From contig NC_135170.1 in assembly GCF_041146795.1 (NCBI RefSeq), positions 19,586,033-19,650,032 on the forward strand: a DNA stretch of 64,000 nucleotides, in the 5' to 3' direction. The position numbers and the translations under genes were made by a program. The DNA is from Maylandia zebra (taxonomy: Eukaryota > Chordata > Actinopteri > Cichliformes > Cichlidae). The notes beneath the pieces are model-generated. The model had not been told where the DNA came from and did no database searches. It saw only the letters and a list, made by a program, of their open reading frames with translations. This document shows, in pieces, positions 1 through 10,540 of the stretch (the first letter of the stretch is position 1; each line of letters begins with the position of its first letter).

Positions 1-303
1 AAAGAACAACGATGGCGACGTTTTGAGGGTAAAATGATGGCTTTAACACTGTGGACACAGCAGCAGTTGAAAGAGAAGTGTTTAAGATGAATCTTGGCAG
101 AGAGAGAGAGAGAGCTCGTTAAGCAGGCAGGTGTGAGCCTGGTTGCTATAGTGACCGCACCCAATGGCTCCATACACACGTACACAGACATGCGCCTCAC
201 TTTTGCTGCTTAAAATGAACAGAAAAGTCAGGCCGAAACAAATCGTTCCCAAATGAAAAGTAAAAGTCGTATTGACAAAATTCTTTCACTGTGAGCGACA
301 GCA

Positions 304-600
304 ATGTCTAGTCTACCAAATTCTCAGTTTTCATGTCTGTGGAGTTTATTATATGGACGTGGTGACAGTGGAAAGACACCATGCTCTTCTGATTTTCAAA
401 CGAACCTTCTGAGCCATTTTAACATTAGAGTCTATGGAAGAGTTGGAGGGAGGAGGCTGTGCATTGGTGACATTTATGAAAGAACCATAACACCTAGTAC
501 AATAGTAAACACATTGGATGAAAGAGGACAGCCATGGCTACGTTTTGAGGGTAAAATCATACCTGTAGAGCAAACGCTGCGGACACAGCAGCAGTTTTAA
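304..600 (+). CDS. 98-codon ORF of tandem unit, copy 1 (unknown)
   Basis: ATG-initiated 98-aa frame ending in QTLRTQQQF. There is no signal peptide, membrane segment or domain that I recognise; RGDSGKT near residue 20 resembles a P-loop only superficially (no GxxxxGK[ST] spacing). The encoded protein is identical to copies 2 and 7, and the differences from copy 2 that I can see inside the frame are silent. It may be a captured exon kept open by recent homogenisation rather than a functional gene. No promoter, splice site or poly(A) signal argues for expression. Confidence 0.35.
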   Translation: MSSLPNSQFSCLWSLLYGRGDSGKTPCSSDFQTNLLSHFNIRVYGRVGGRRLCIGDIYERTITPSTIVNTLDERGQPWLRFEGKIIPVEQTLRTQQQF

Positions 601-1119
601 AAAAGATTTTAAGATTATTTTTTTTGCTCCTCTCACTCTAGCAGTTGAGCTGCCTCACTCTAGCCCCAACATTCCGTCCCATACACACCCATTATAAACT
701 CTGAAACGGGTGAAAAAACATCATGAAACTTAAACTGGAACTGAAGAAAAAGTATAATAGATATTGAAAAGATAAATACAAGTTGAATAGTTGAATGTCT
801 TGTCTTCGTTTTAAAGTTTGAATGGTGGCTCTATGTGAACGTATGTTGAAGTAGCAAGAGTTTAAAAATGAGTAAGTTGAATGAGAATTTGAAGGGTCTC
901 CCCATTGAAATACATGGGAAATTTTTGTTGAATAAAGTTGAATAAAATTAAAAATATAAATGTTAAAAATGAGAAAAATACAAGCAATCATGTCCAAAAG
1001 AATAGGAATCTAACGATGTTTGAATGGTTTTTCTAAGTTGAACGGTTTTGAAGGAGTAGGCTTTCAAAAAACGTACGGAATAGATAAAATATAATAATAA
1101 AGATTAGAAGAACAATACT

Positions 1120-1142
1120 GTGAATGCTTTTCAAGCATTCAC
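1120..1142. repeat. Perfect 10-bp-stem hairpin in unit 1
   Basis: GTGAATGCTT, loop TTC, AAGCATTCAC: a perfect inverted repeat with a 3-base loop, embedded in AATAAAGATTAGAAGAACAA-type flanks. The same hairpin recurs at 7172, 21644, 21694 and four times at 23255-23436. Units 2-4 lack it, which suggests it was deleted or inserted as a module. Confidence 0.85.
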
Positions 1143-1853
1143 ACTAATAACTAGAAAGTGCATTTTCTGAAGAAACTGCAGTGTGAATGCTTGAATCTGA
1201 ATGTATGCACTGAAATGAATTAATTGCTGAATTTTGAGTTAAAAATATTGAATGAGATAAAAAAAACAAACAAAAAAAAACGAATTCAACCTGAAAACAA
1301 AGGTGCTGAACTGCTAAAAGCTGAAGGTTACACAGAAGAAGGAGTTGGAAAAAAACTGAAAATGTTTTAAATGTAAATTAGAAAACCCTAAGAAATGAGA
1401 AATGAACATTTAGAGTCAGAAAACATCTGAATGAATATTAAAAGGTCATATTCTTTGAATCACTGAATGACTCAAATGTGATCCCTCCACTTTGATCCAC
1501 ACAGTTTAAAAAGTTTAAATGCCTGAGCTTTGAAAGATACGGTGTTGGAAAGAGAACAATAATGGCGACAATTTGAGGGTAAAATGATGGCTGTAACACT
1601 GTGGACACAGCAGCAGTTGAAAGAGAAGTGCTTAAGATGAATCTTGGTACAGTGGCAGGCAGAGCTCGTTAAGCAGGCAGGTGTGAGCCTGGTTGCTATA
1701 GTGACCGCACCCAATGGCTCCATACACACGTACACAGACATGCGCCTCACTTTTGCTGCTTAAAATGAACAGAAAAGTCAGGCCGAAACAAATCGTTCCC
1801 AAATGAAAAGTAAAAGTCGTATTGACAAAATTCTTTCACCGTGAGCGACAGCA

Positions 1854-2150
1854 ATGTCTAGTCTACCTAATTCTCAGTTTTCATGCCTGTGGAGCTTATT
1901 ATATGGACGTGGTGACAGTGGAAAGACACCATGCTCTTCTGATTTTCAAACGAACCTTCTGAGCCATTTTAACATTAGAGTCTATGGAAGAGTTGGAGGG
2001 AGGAGGCTGTGCATTGGTGACATTTATGAAAGAACCATAACACCTAGTACAATAGTAAACACATTGGATGAAAGAGGACAGCCATGGCTACGTTTTGAGG
2101 GTAAAATCATACCTGTAGAGCAAACGCTGCGGACACAGCAGCAGTTTTAA
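1854..2150 (+). CDS. 98-codon ORF of tandem unit, copy 2 (unknown)
   Basis: Same frame and same protein as copy 1. The base changes I see against copy 1 (CCA/CCT, TGT/TGC, AGT/AGC) are all synonymous. The unit around it also carries a 92-codon open frame on the opposite strand about 100 bp upstream (1472-1750), so openness alone is weak evidence of coding. Confidence 0.35.
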   Translation: MSSLPNSQFSCLWSLLYGRGDSGKTPCSSDFQTNLLSHFNIRVYGRVGGRRLCIGDIYERTITPSTIVNTLDERGQPWLRFEGKIIPVEQTLRTQQQF

Positions 2151-3342
2151 AAAAGATTTTAAGATTAATTTTTTTGCTCCTCTCACTCTAGCAGTTGAGC
2201 TGCCTCACTCTAGCCCCAACATTCCGTCCCATACACACCCATTATAAACTCTGAAACGGGTGAAAAAACATCATGAAACTTAAACTGGAACTGAAGAAAA
2301 AGTATAATAGATATTGAAAAGATAAATACAAGTTGAATAGTTGAATGTCTTGTCTTCGTTTTAAAGTTTGAATGGTGGCTCTATGTGAACGTATGTGGAA
2401 GTAGTAAGAGTTTAAAAATGAGTAAGTTGAATGAGGATTTGAAGGGTCTCCCCATTGAAATACATTATAAATTTTTGTTGAATAAAGTTGAATAAAATTA
2501 AAAATATAAATGTTAAAAATATGAAAAATAGAAGCAGTGTTGTCCAAAAGAATAGGAATCTAACGGTGTTTGAATGGTTTTTCTAAGTTGAACGGTTTTG
2601 AAGGAGTAGGATTACAAAAAACGTACGGAATAGATAATAATAATAAACTAGAAAGTGCATTTTCTGAAGAAACTGCAGTGTGAATGCTTGAATCTGAATG
2701 TATGCACTGAAATGAATTAATTACTGAATTTTGAGTTAAAAATATTGAATGAGATAAAAAAAAAACAAACGAATTTAACCTGAAAACAAAAGTGCTGAAC
2801 TGCTAAAAGCTGAAGGTTACACAGAAGAAGAAGTTGGAAAAAAGCTGAAAATGTTTTAATTGTAAATTAGAAAACCCTAAGAAATGAGAAAAGAACATTT
2901 AGAGTCAGAAAACATCTGAATGAATATTAAAAGGTCATATTCTTTGAATCACTGAATGACTCAAATGTGATCCCTCCACTTTGATCCACACAGTTTAAAA
3001 AGTTTACATCTCTGAGCTTTGAAAGACAAGATGTTGGAAAAAGAACAACGATGGCGACGTTTTGAGGGTAAAATGATGGCTGTAACACTGTGGACACAGC
3101 AGCAGTTGAAAGAGAAGTGCTAAAGATGAATCTTGGTACAGTGGCAGGCAGAGCTCGTTAAGCAGGCAGGTGTGAGCCTGGTTGCTATAGTGACTGCACC
3201 CAATGGCTCCATACACACGTACACAGACATGCGCCTCACTTTTGCTGCTTAAAATGAACAGAAAAGTCAGGCCGAAACAAATCGCTCCCAAATGAAAAGT
3301 AAAAGTCGTATTGACGAAATTCTTTCACCGTGAGCGGCAGCA

Positions 3343-3639
3343 ATGTCTAGTCTACCTAATTCTCAGTTTTCATGCCTGTGGAGTTTATTATATGGACGTG
3401 GTGACAGTGTAAAGACACCATGCTCTTCTGATTTTCAAACCAACCTTCTGAGCCGTTTTAACATTAGAGTCTATGGAAGAGTTGGAGGGAGGAGGCTGTG
3501 CATTGGTGACATTTATGAAAGAACCATAACACCTAGGACAATAGTAAACACATTGGATGAAAGAGGACAGCCATGGCTACGTTTTGAGGGTAAAATCATA
3601 CCTGTAGAGCAAACGCTGCAGACACAGCAGCAGTTTTAA
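3343..3639 (+). CDS. 98-codon ORF of tandem unit, copy 3 (unknown)
   Basis: Open 98-aa frame with four replacement changes against copies 1 and 2 (G to V in the RGDSGK segment, H to R, S to R and R to Q near the end) and at least one silent change. This replacement-rich pattern argues against strong purifying selection on every copy. Confidence 0.3.
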   Translation: MSSLPNSQFSCLWSLLYGRGDSVKTPCSSDFQTNLLSRFNIRVYGRVGGRRLCIGDIYERTITPRTIVNTLDERGQPWLRFEGKIIPVEQTLQTQQQF

Positions 3640-4845
3640 AAAAGATTTTAAGATTAATTTTTTTGCTCCTCTCACTCTAGCAGTTGAGCTGCCTCACTCT
3701 AGCCCCAACATTCCGTCCCATACACACCCATTATAAACTCTGAAACGGGTGAAAAAACATCATGAAACTTAAACTGGAACTGAAGAAAAAGTATAATAGA
3801 TATTGAAAAGATAAATACAAGTTGAATAGTTGAATGTCTTGTCTTCGTTTTAAAGTTTGAATGGTGGCTCTATGTCAATGTATGTGGAAGTAGTAAGAGT
3901 TTAAAAATGAGTAAGTTGAATGAGGATTTGAAGGGTCTCCCCATTGAAATACATTATAAATTTTTGTTGAATAAAGTTGAATAAAATTAAAAATATAAAT
4001 GTTAAAAATATGAAAAATAGAAGCAGTGTTGTCCAAAAGAATAGGAATCTAACGGTGTTTGAATGGTTTTTCTAAGTTGAACGGTTTTGAAGGAGTAGGA
4101 TTACAAAAAACGTACGGAATACAGAATAAAATATAATAACTAGAAAGTGCATTTTCTGAAGAAACTGCAGTGTGAATGCTTGAATCTGAATGTATGCACT
4201 GAAATGAATTAATTGCTGAATTTTGAGTTAAAAATATTGAATGAGATTAAAAAAAAACAAAAAAAAAAAAAACGAATTTAACCTGAAAACAAAGGTGCTG
4301 AACTGCTAAAAGCTGAAGGTTACACAGAAGAAGGAGTTGGAAAAAAACTGAAAATGTTTTAAATGTAAATTAGAAAACCCTAAGAAATGAGAAAAGAACA
4401 TTTAGAGTCAGAAAACATCTGAATGAATATTAAAAGGTCATATTCTTTGAATCACTGAATGACTCAAATGTGATCCCTCCACTTTGATCCACACAGTTTA
4501 AAAAGTTTAAATGCCTGAGCTTTGAAAGATACGGTGTTGGAAAGAGAACAGTAATGGCGACAATTTGAGGGTAAAATGATGGCTGTAACACTGTGGACAC
4601 AGCAGCAGTTGAAAGAGAAGTGCTTAAGATGAATCTTGGTACAGTGGCAGGCAGAGCTCGTTAAGCAGGCAGGTGTGAGCCTGGTTGCTATAGTGACCGC
4701 ACCCAATGGCTCCATACACACGTACACAGACATGCGCCTCACTTTTGCTCCTTAAAATGAACAGAAAAATCAGGCCGAAACAAATCGTTCCCAAATGAAA
4801 AGTAAAAGTCGTATTGACAAAATTCTTTCACCGTGAGCGACAGCA

Positions 4846-5142
4846 GCTTCTAGTCTACTGAATTCTCAGTTTTCATGCCTGTGGAGTTTATTATATGGAC
4901 GTGGTGACAGTGGAAAGACACCATGCTCTTCTGATTTTCAAACGAACCTTCTGAGCCATTTTAACATTAGAGTCTATGGAAGAGTTGGAGGGAGGAGGCT
5001 GTGCATTGGTGACATTTATGAAAAAACCATAACACCTAGTACAATAGTAAACACATTGGATGAAAGAGGACAGCGATGGCTACGTTTTGAGGGTAAAATC
5101 ATACCTGTAGAGCAAACGCTGTGGACACAGCAGCAGTTTTAA
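4846..5142 (+). pseudogene. Tandem-unit ORF copy 4, start codon lost
   Basis: The reading frame is otherwise intact to its TAA, but the ATG position reads GCT (in GACAGCAGCTTCTAG). The same altered start context is found in copy 6 at 20819, so the two share a derived change and belong to one sub-lineage of the repeat. Confidence 0.6.
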
Positions 5143-6352
5143 AAAAGATTTTAAGATTAATTTTTTTGCTCCTCTCACTCTAGCAGTTGAGCTGCCTCAC
5201 TCTAGCCCCAACATTCCGTCCCATACACACCCATTATAAACTCTGAAACGGCTGAAAAAACATCATGAAACTTAAACTGGAACTGAAGAAAAAGTATAAT
5301 AGATATTGAAAAGATAAATACAAGTTGAATAGTTGAATGTCTTGTCTTCGTTTTAAAGTTTGAATGGTGGCTCTATGTCAATGTATGTGGAAGTAGTAAG
5401 AGTTTAAAAATGAGTAAGTTGAATGAGGATTTGAAGGGTCTCCCCATTGAAATACATTATAAATTTTTGTTGAATAAAGTTGAATAAAATTAAAAATATA
5501 AATGTTAAAAATATGAAAAATAGAAGCAGTGTTGTCCAAAAGAATAGGAATCTAACGGTGTTTGAATGGTTTTTCTAAGTTGAACGGTTTTGAAGTTATA
5601 GGATTACAAAAAACGTACGGAATACAGAATAAAATATAATAATAATAACTAGAAAGTGCATTTTCTGAAGAAACTGCAGTGTGAATGCTTGAATCTGAAT
5701 GTATGCACTGAAATGAATTAATTGCTGAATTTTGAGTTAAAAATATTGAATGAGATTAAAAAAAAAACAAAAAAAAAAACGAATTTAACCTGAAAACAAA
5801 GGTGCTGAACTGCTAAAAGCTGAAGGTTACACAGAAGAAGGAGTTGGAAAAAAACTGAAAATGTTTTAAATGTAAATTAGAAAACCCTAAGAAATGAGAA
5901 AAGAACATTTAGAGTCAGAAAACATCTGAATGAATATTAAAAGGTCATATTCTTTGAATCACTGAATGACTCAAATGTGATCCCTCCACTTTGATCCACA
6001 CAGTTTAAAAAGTTTAAATGCCTGAGCTTTGAAAGATACGGTGTTGGAAAGAGAACAATAATGGCGACAATTTGAGGGTAAAATGATGGCTGTAACACTG
6101 TGGACACAGCAGCAGTTGAAAGAGAAGTGCTTAAGATGAATCTTGGTACAGTGGCAGGCAGAGCTCGTTAAGCAGGCAGGTGTGAGCCTGGTTGCTATAG
6201 TGACCGCACCCAATGGCTCCATACACACGTACACAGACATGCGCCTCACTTTTGCTGCTTAAAATGAACAGAAAAGTCAGGCCGAAACAAATCGCTCCCA
6301 AATGAAAAGTAAAAGTCGTATTGACAAAATTCTTTCACCGTGAGCGACAGCA

Positions 6353-6649
6353 ATGTCTAGTCTACCTAATTCTCAGTTTTCATGCCTGTGGAGCTTATTA
6401 TATGGACGTGGTGACAGTGGAAAGACACCATGCTCTTCTGATTTTCAAACGAACCTTCTGAGCCATTTTAACATTAGAGTCTATGGAAGAGTTGGAGGGA
6501 GGAGGCTGTGCATTGGTGACATTTATGAAAGAACCATAACACCTAGTACAATAGTAAACACATTGGATGAAAGAGGACAGCGATGGCTACGTTTTGAGGG
6601 TAAAATCATACCTGTAGAGCAAACGCTGTGGACACAGCAGCAGTTTTAA
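6353..6649 (+). CDS. 98-codon ORF of tandem unit, copy 5 (unknown)
   Basis: Open frame with two replacements against copy 1 (GQP to GQR and LRT to LWT). The unit keeps the hairpin segment downstream (7172-7194) and is the last in the left array; repeat homology stops about 850 bp after its stop codon. Confidence 0.3.
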   Translation: MSSLPNSQFSCLWSLLYGRGDSGKTPCSSDFQTNLLSHFNIRVYGRVGGRRLCIGDIYERTITPSTIVNTLDERGQRWLRFEGKIIPVEQTLWTQQQF

Positions 6650-7171
6650 AAAATATTTTAAGATTAATTTTTTTGCTCCTCTCACTCTAGCAGTTGAGCT
6701 CTCTCACTCTAGCCCCAACATTCCGTCCCATACACACCCATTATAAACTCTGAAACGGGTGAAAAAACATCATGAAACTTAAACTGGAACTGAAGAAAAA
6801 GTATAATAGATATTGAAAAGATAAATACAAGTTGAATAGTTGAATGTCTTGTCTTCGTTTTAAAGTTTGAATGGTGGCTCTATGTCAATGTATGTGGAAG
6901 TAGTAAGAGTTTAAAAATGAGTAAGTTGAATGAGAATTTGAAGGGTCTCCCCATTGAAATACATGGGAAATTTTTGTTGAATAAAGTTGAATAAAATTAA
7001 AAATATAAATGTTAAAAATGAGAAAAGTAGAAGCAGTCATGTCCAAAAGAATAGGAATCTAATGGTGTTTGAATGGTTTTTCTAAGTTGAACGGTTTTGA
7101 AGGAGTAGGAGTACAAAAAACGTACGGAATAGATAAAATATAATAATAATAAAGATTAGAAGAACAATACT

Positions 7172-7194
7172 GTGAATGCTTTTCAAGCATTCAC
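7172..7194. repeat. Perfect 10-bp-stem hairpin in unit 5
   Basis: The stem-loop GTGAATGCTT / AAGCATTCAC with a TTC loop, in the same unit position as the copy at 1120. Confidence 0.85.
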
Positions 7195-9700
7195 ACTAAT
7201 AACTAGAAAGTGCATTTTCTGAAGAAACTGCAGTGTGAATGCTTGAATCTGAATGTATGCACTGAAATGAATTAATTGCTGAATTTTGAGTTAAAAATAT
7301 TGAATGAGATTAAAAAAAAAAACAAAAAACGAATTTAACCTGAAAACAAAGGTGCTGAACTGCTAAAAGCTGAAGGTTACACAGAAGCAGAAGTTGGAAA
7401 AAAGCTGAAAATGTTTTAAATGTAAATTAGAAAACCCTAAGAAATGAGAAAAGAACATTTAGAGTCAGAAAACCTCTGAATGAATATTAAAAGTTCATAT
7501 TCTTCTAATTGAAATGAACTTAAAAGAAGAACAAACATTCTGCAGAAAATACAAACTTTAATATACAGCATGATGTTTTTCAGACATATACACATGTGTA
7601 TATCATGTTTAATAGTATTACATACATCAATTTGTTTTGTATGTCATAGAAAATAACATAAAAATCTTAAGTCATATTTTACAGCTTCTTTCTGAAAAGG
7701 ACTGGTAGAATAAAGAAAAATAACTAAATTAAATAACTAAATAAAAAATAATGAGCAACATATGAAATACATGAAAATTCAACTTTTAAAACCACAATCC
7801 TGAACCTTTAAATTGTGTTGGTTTCTTAGAACATGGCTGAACAGCTGTTTCTATCGGTCTACTTAATCTTCTGATCTGTCTACACATCTTTTTATTACTC
7901 ATTCTTCTTTATGTTTTAATGTAAACAGAGTCCACACAGTGGTAAAAGAGAACTGTATAGAGATTTGTGAGTAAACTCAAATGAAAGCCTAAGGTGGTGA
8001 CACAGTTTAACACATGCAAATAATCAAATAAACACATTAGTCCTTTTTGTGAACATGGATAAATAAGTATCAATACAGCATTGTTCAGCCATGCCACTAA
8101 ATGCTTTTTTACACATTGTTTTAACCTGGGCTCAGACACAAAGTCCCAAATTTAGTTAGTCCCTGACTTTGAGTTGTGGTTATGACTAATTATTATACAC
8201 AAGTCTTTATCTATCTGAACTCTAAGGACACAAATATGAAAAAACCTATACTTACCAGCTGATACCCCACACTACACACTAGGTGTGCCATGTGACCTGA
8301 AACTTTGGTACAAAATCATCATAATCATTCTGTTAACACTGTTTTTTAACACTGTTTGTGTTGCTGTTCAGCAGTTTAAAATGTTTTAGATTGGATTACA
8401 TGGAATGAATTTGAATTTTCTTGGGGGTTTTTGTATGTGTTTCGTTCTCAGCAGATTTTTTCTTCCATACTGTTGAATTCCAGTTACCACATTTCTGGTC
8501 ATATGACATCCCAAGTGCCCACTTAAAAAAATCCCCACAGTTAATTCAACATTAAAACAAAATAAAAAAATGTTAAATAAATAAAGGTTTGCTCTGTGAT
8601 GAAATATTAAATAAGCATACATTGTACAGAGCACTAACAATGAAAACAATCCTTTAGCCTGTTGATCAGAGAGAGGCAGTCATTATGTCCATTTAAAACC
8701 TGTAATCACAGAGCACAATGTTTCTGTGAAACTATGAAGTCCCATATGATCCTCATCACGTCCAGTGACTTCAGAGTGGATCCTCCCTGTCATCCGGCCA
8801 GTGTTTGATGTGTGGCAAGCAGCACAGAAGCAGGATAGCTGAGGACTTTAAAAGAAGAGCAGAAAACGGGAACATATGTAGTTGTAAATGTAAATATCAG
8901 TGATACTTGTCTTGTCAAAGGGAATAAAATAATGAAAATGTTAACTTACACACTCATTTAGGGAGGATCTTGACACTGCACAGAGGAGGCACAGTCAGTC
9001 TGACAATGATGGTGATCTCCAGGGATGTTTTCCTGCAGCAACATTCCTGCCAACTGGCCGTGTGATCCAGAGTAGTTGGTTTGTAATGAACAGAAAGGTG
9101 TATATGTTAGGTAGTGTGCACTCAGAGCTGGTCCTAAGAAACAAACACATCCTGTAATAAACTGAATACCTGTAGTAGTGCTGCTGCAAATATGAAGCCC
9201 TTCTATCATGAGTGGTTTCAAAGAAGGTGTTTTGGAGGCTCGGTCACAGAAACTGTGCAGTCTGTTCAGTCCTGAGTGTCTCAGCTCTGATGGGGATGGA
9301 TCACAGAGGGAAACACCTGAGTACAGACATTACAATACACTCTAACACTCCTAAGGTCAAGTGAAAACACAATTTAAACACTTTACAAAGAATGAATACA
9401 TGTTTTCATGGAAATTATGTCATTAACCCTTTTTGTTGTGAGTAAATCTCACCGACTGCTTGTGGGACAAGCTAGAAGGAGGACTTATCACAGAATCTCT
9501 CCTGTGCTCCAGATGTGAAGTCTCACGCTCTGATCGTACGGCGATGAAGATGGTGATGATGAAGCCTCTCTGATCTGTGGCATTACAGTTTCTAGCTGCT
9601 ATGTGCTTCACACTGTTGGATCTTACATGTGAAGCTTGGAGAAGACACAGGAGGACTGTGTCTCTCTTAAAAAAGAAAAAGAAAAAAGGAAACCTAACAC

Positions 9701-9753
9701 CCTCCCCCCCCCTCAGCTCCCACCGTAAACCCCCCCCCCCCACTCAACTCCCC
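9701..9753. repeat. Cytosine-rich low-complexity tract
   Basis: Two runs of about 9 and 13 C separated by about 20 bases, a polypyrimidine stretch preceded by an A/G-rich run (9670-9690). Length is probably polymorphic. Confidence 0.9.
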
Positions 9754-9848
9754 AACCTCACACCATCCAATGTCTATACAAATGTAGGGTATCAGCTGGT
9801 AACAGAAAGCAAGTGTAACATATGCACTACATATGTAACACTGCTGAA

Positions 9849-9868
9849 ACATTTCTGGCCAGAAATGT
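9849..9868. repeat. 20-bp perfect palindrome
   Basis: ACATTTCTGGCCAGAAATGT reads the same on both strands with no loop. It sits in a stretch also rich in ACATATG-type words (9817-9838). No element boundary could be assigned to it. Confidence 0.7.
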
Positions 9869-10090
9869 GCAGTTATCAACCCAGACCCACCCTGATGATT
9901 GCACTGGCCGAAACATGATAAAAGCTCATAAAAATGTATGTTTCATCGAAAGATTTGTCCAAAAATATAATCGTATACTTTTGAAAAAGTTTAAAGTTTA
10001 TAACAAACCAAAATAATAACATTTTTGTAAATAGTATTTCAAAATAGAGGCACACATAAAGTGGCTTAACTGTCATTATTGCTGTAATTA

Positions 10091-10117
10091 GGTTTGTTTG
10101 TTTGTTTGTTTGTTTTT
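10091..10117. repeat. (GTTT)n microsatellite with T run
   Basis: About six GTTT units followed by a short poly(T). Confidence 0.9.
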
Positions 10118-10540
10118 TTAAAAAGCAACCTTTAGTCATTATTGTTCTCTCAGAAACAATGAAGAAGCTGTTGAACATTTATGTGTTGTGTAGGCAATCC
10201 TCTGGTCCACCCTCCCTCCCTCCCAGCCACAGTGAGACTGGGGCAGCCTGGCAGGATGTTGAAGCCTGGCTGCAGAGAGGATATGCCTACACTATTCATT
10301 TTAAACTGCTATATTTGATTTTTCTGACATTTATAGGTTACTGTTAGTGAATTTTAGATTTTCTGTAATAAATAAAATTGTCATCTTTTACTGATATCAT
10401 TACTTAATTCATGTAATTGTATTTTATGTAAACAATTCAAACATTATACTGCAATGCAGGGCGTCAACTTTTAAATATCGCTCTACTTTCTTAAGTCATT
10501 CAAAAATATAGAAATTACTTACTGTATTCAAAGATCTAGA

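Larger units (their letters stand above)
1..7503 (+). repeat. Tandem array of ~1.5-kb units (five copies)
   Basis: Five head-to-tail units with ORF starts at 304, 1854, 3343, 4846 and 6353, so periods of about 1489-1550 bp. Units are nearly identical except for short indels, homopolymer tracts and presence or absence of a hairpin segment. Each unit has a 98-codon reading frame, a strongly AT-rich tail rich in GTTGAATA/TTGAAT words, and in two copies a short perfect hairpin. The first unit begins inside the repeat at base 1, so the array probably extends to the left. The array ends at about 7503, where the sequence after TTAAAAGTTCATATTCTT departs from the unit. I do not recognise the family; it behaves like a long satellite or low-copy tandem duplication. 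Confidence 0.95.
7504..10540. other. Gene-free stretch between repeat array and Helitron ORF
   Basis: AT-rich sequence with only short ORFs. Minus-strand frames at about 8958-9221 and 9423-9743 are the longest, but neither resembles a domain I know, and splice sites around them are not convincing. The 3' end of the minus-strand Helitron must lie somewhere in the right part of this stretch. I could not fix its end: no convincing CTRR-type terminus with a subterminal hairpin stood out. Smaller items inside it are listed separately. Confidence 0.5.

Noticed and set aside
304-600. RGDSGKT as a P-loop or integrin motif in the 98-aa ORF
   Set aside because: The GxxxxGK[ST] spacing is not met and a lone RGD in an unknown ORF carries no weight.
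1472-1750. 92-codon minus-strand ORF repeated in most tandem units
   Set aside because: It overlaps no conserved domain, varies between units (unit 3 has a different C-terminus after an early change), and openness in several copies follows from their near-identity.
8958-9743. Possible host exons on the minus strand
   Set aside because: Short frames without recognisable domain or convincing splice sites; left as unassigned.
9849-9868. 20-bp palindrome as a transposon terminus or protein operator
   Set aside because: No matching second copy, target duplication or gene context; kept only as a palindrome.
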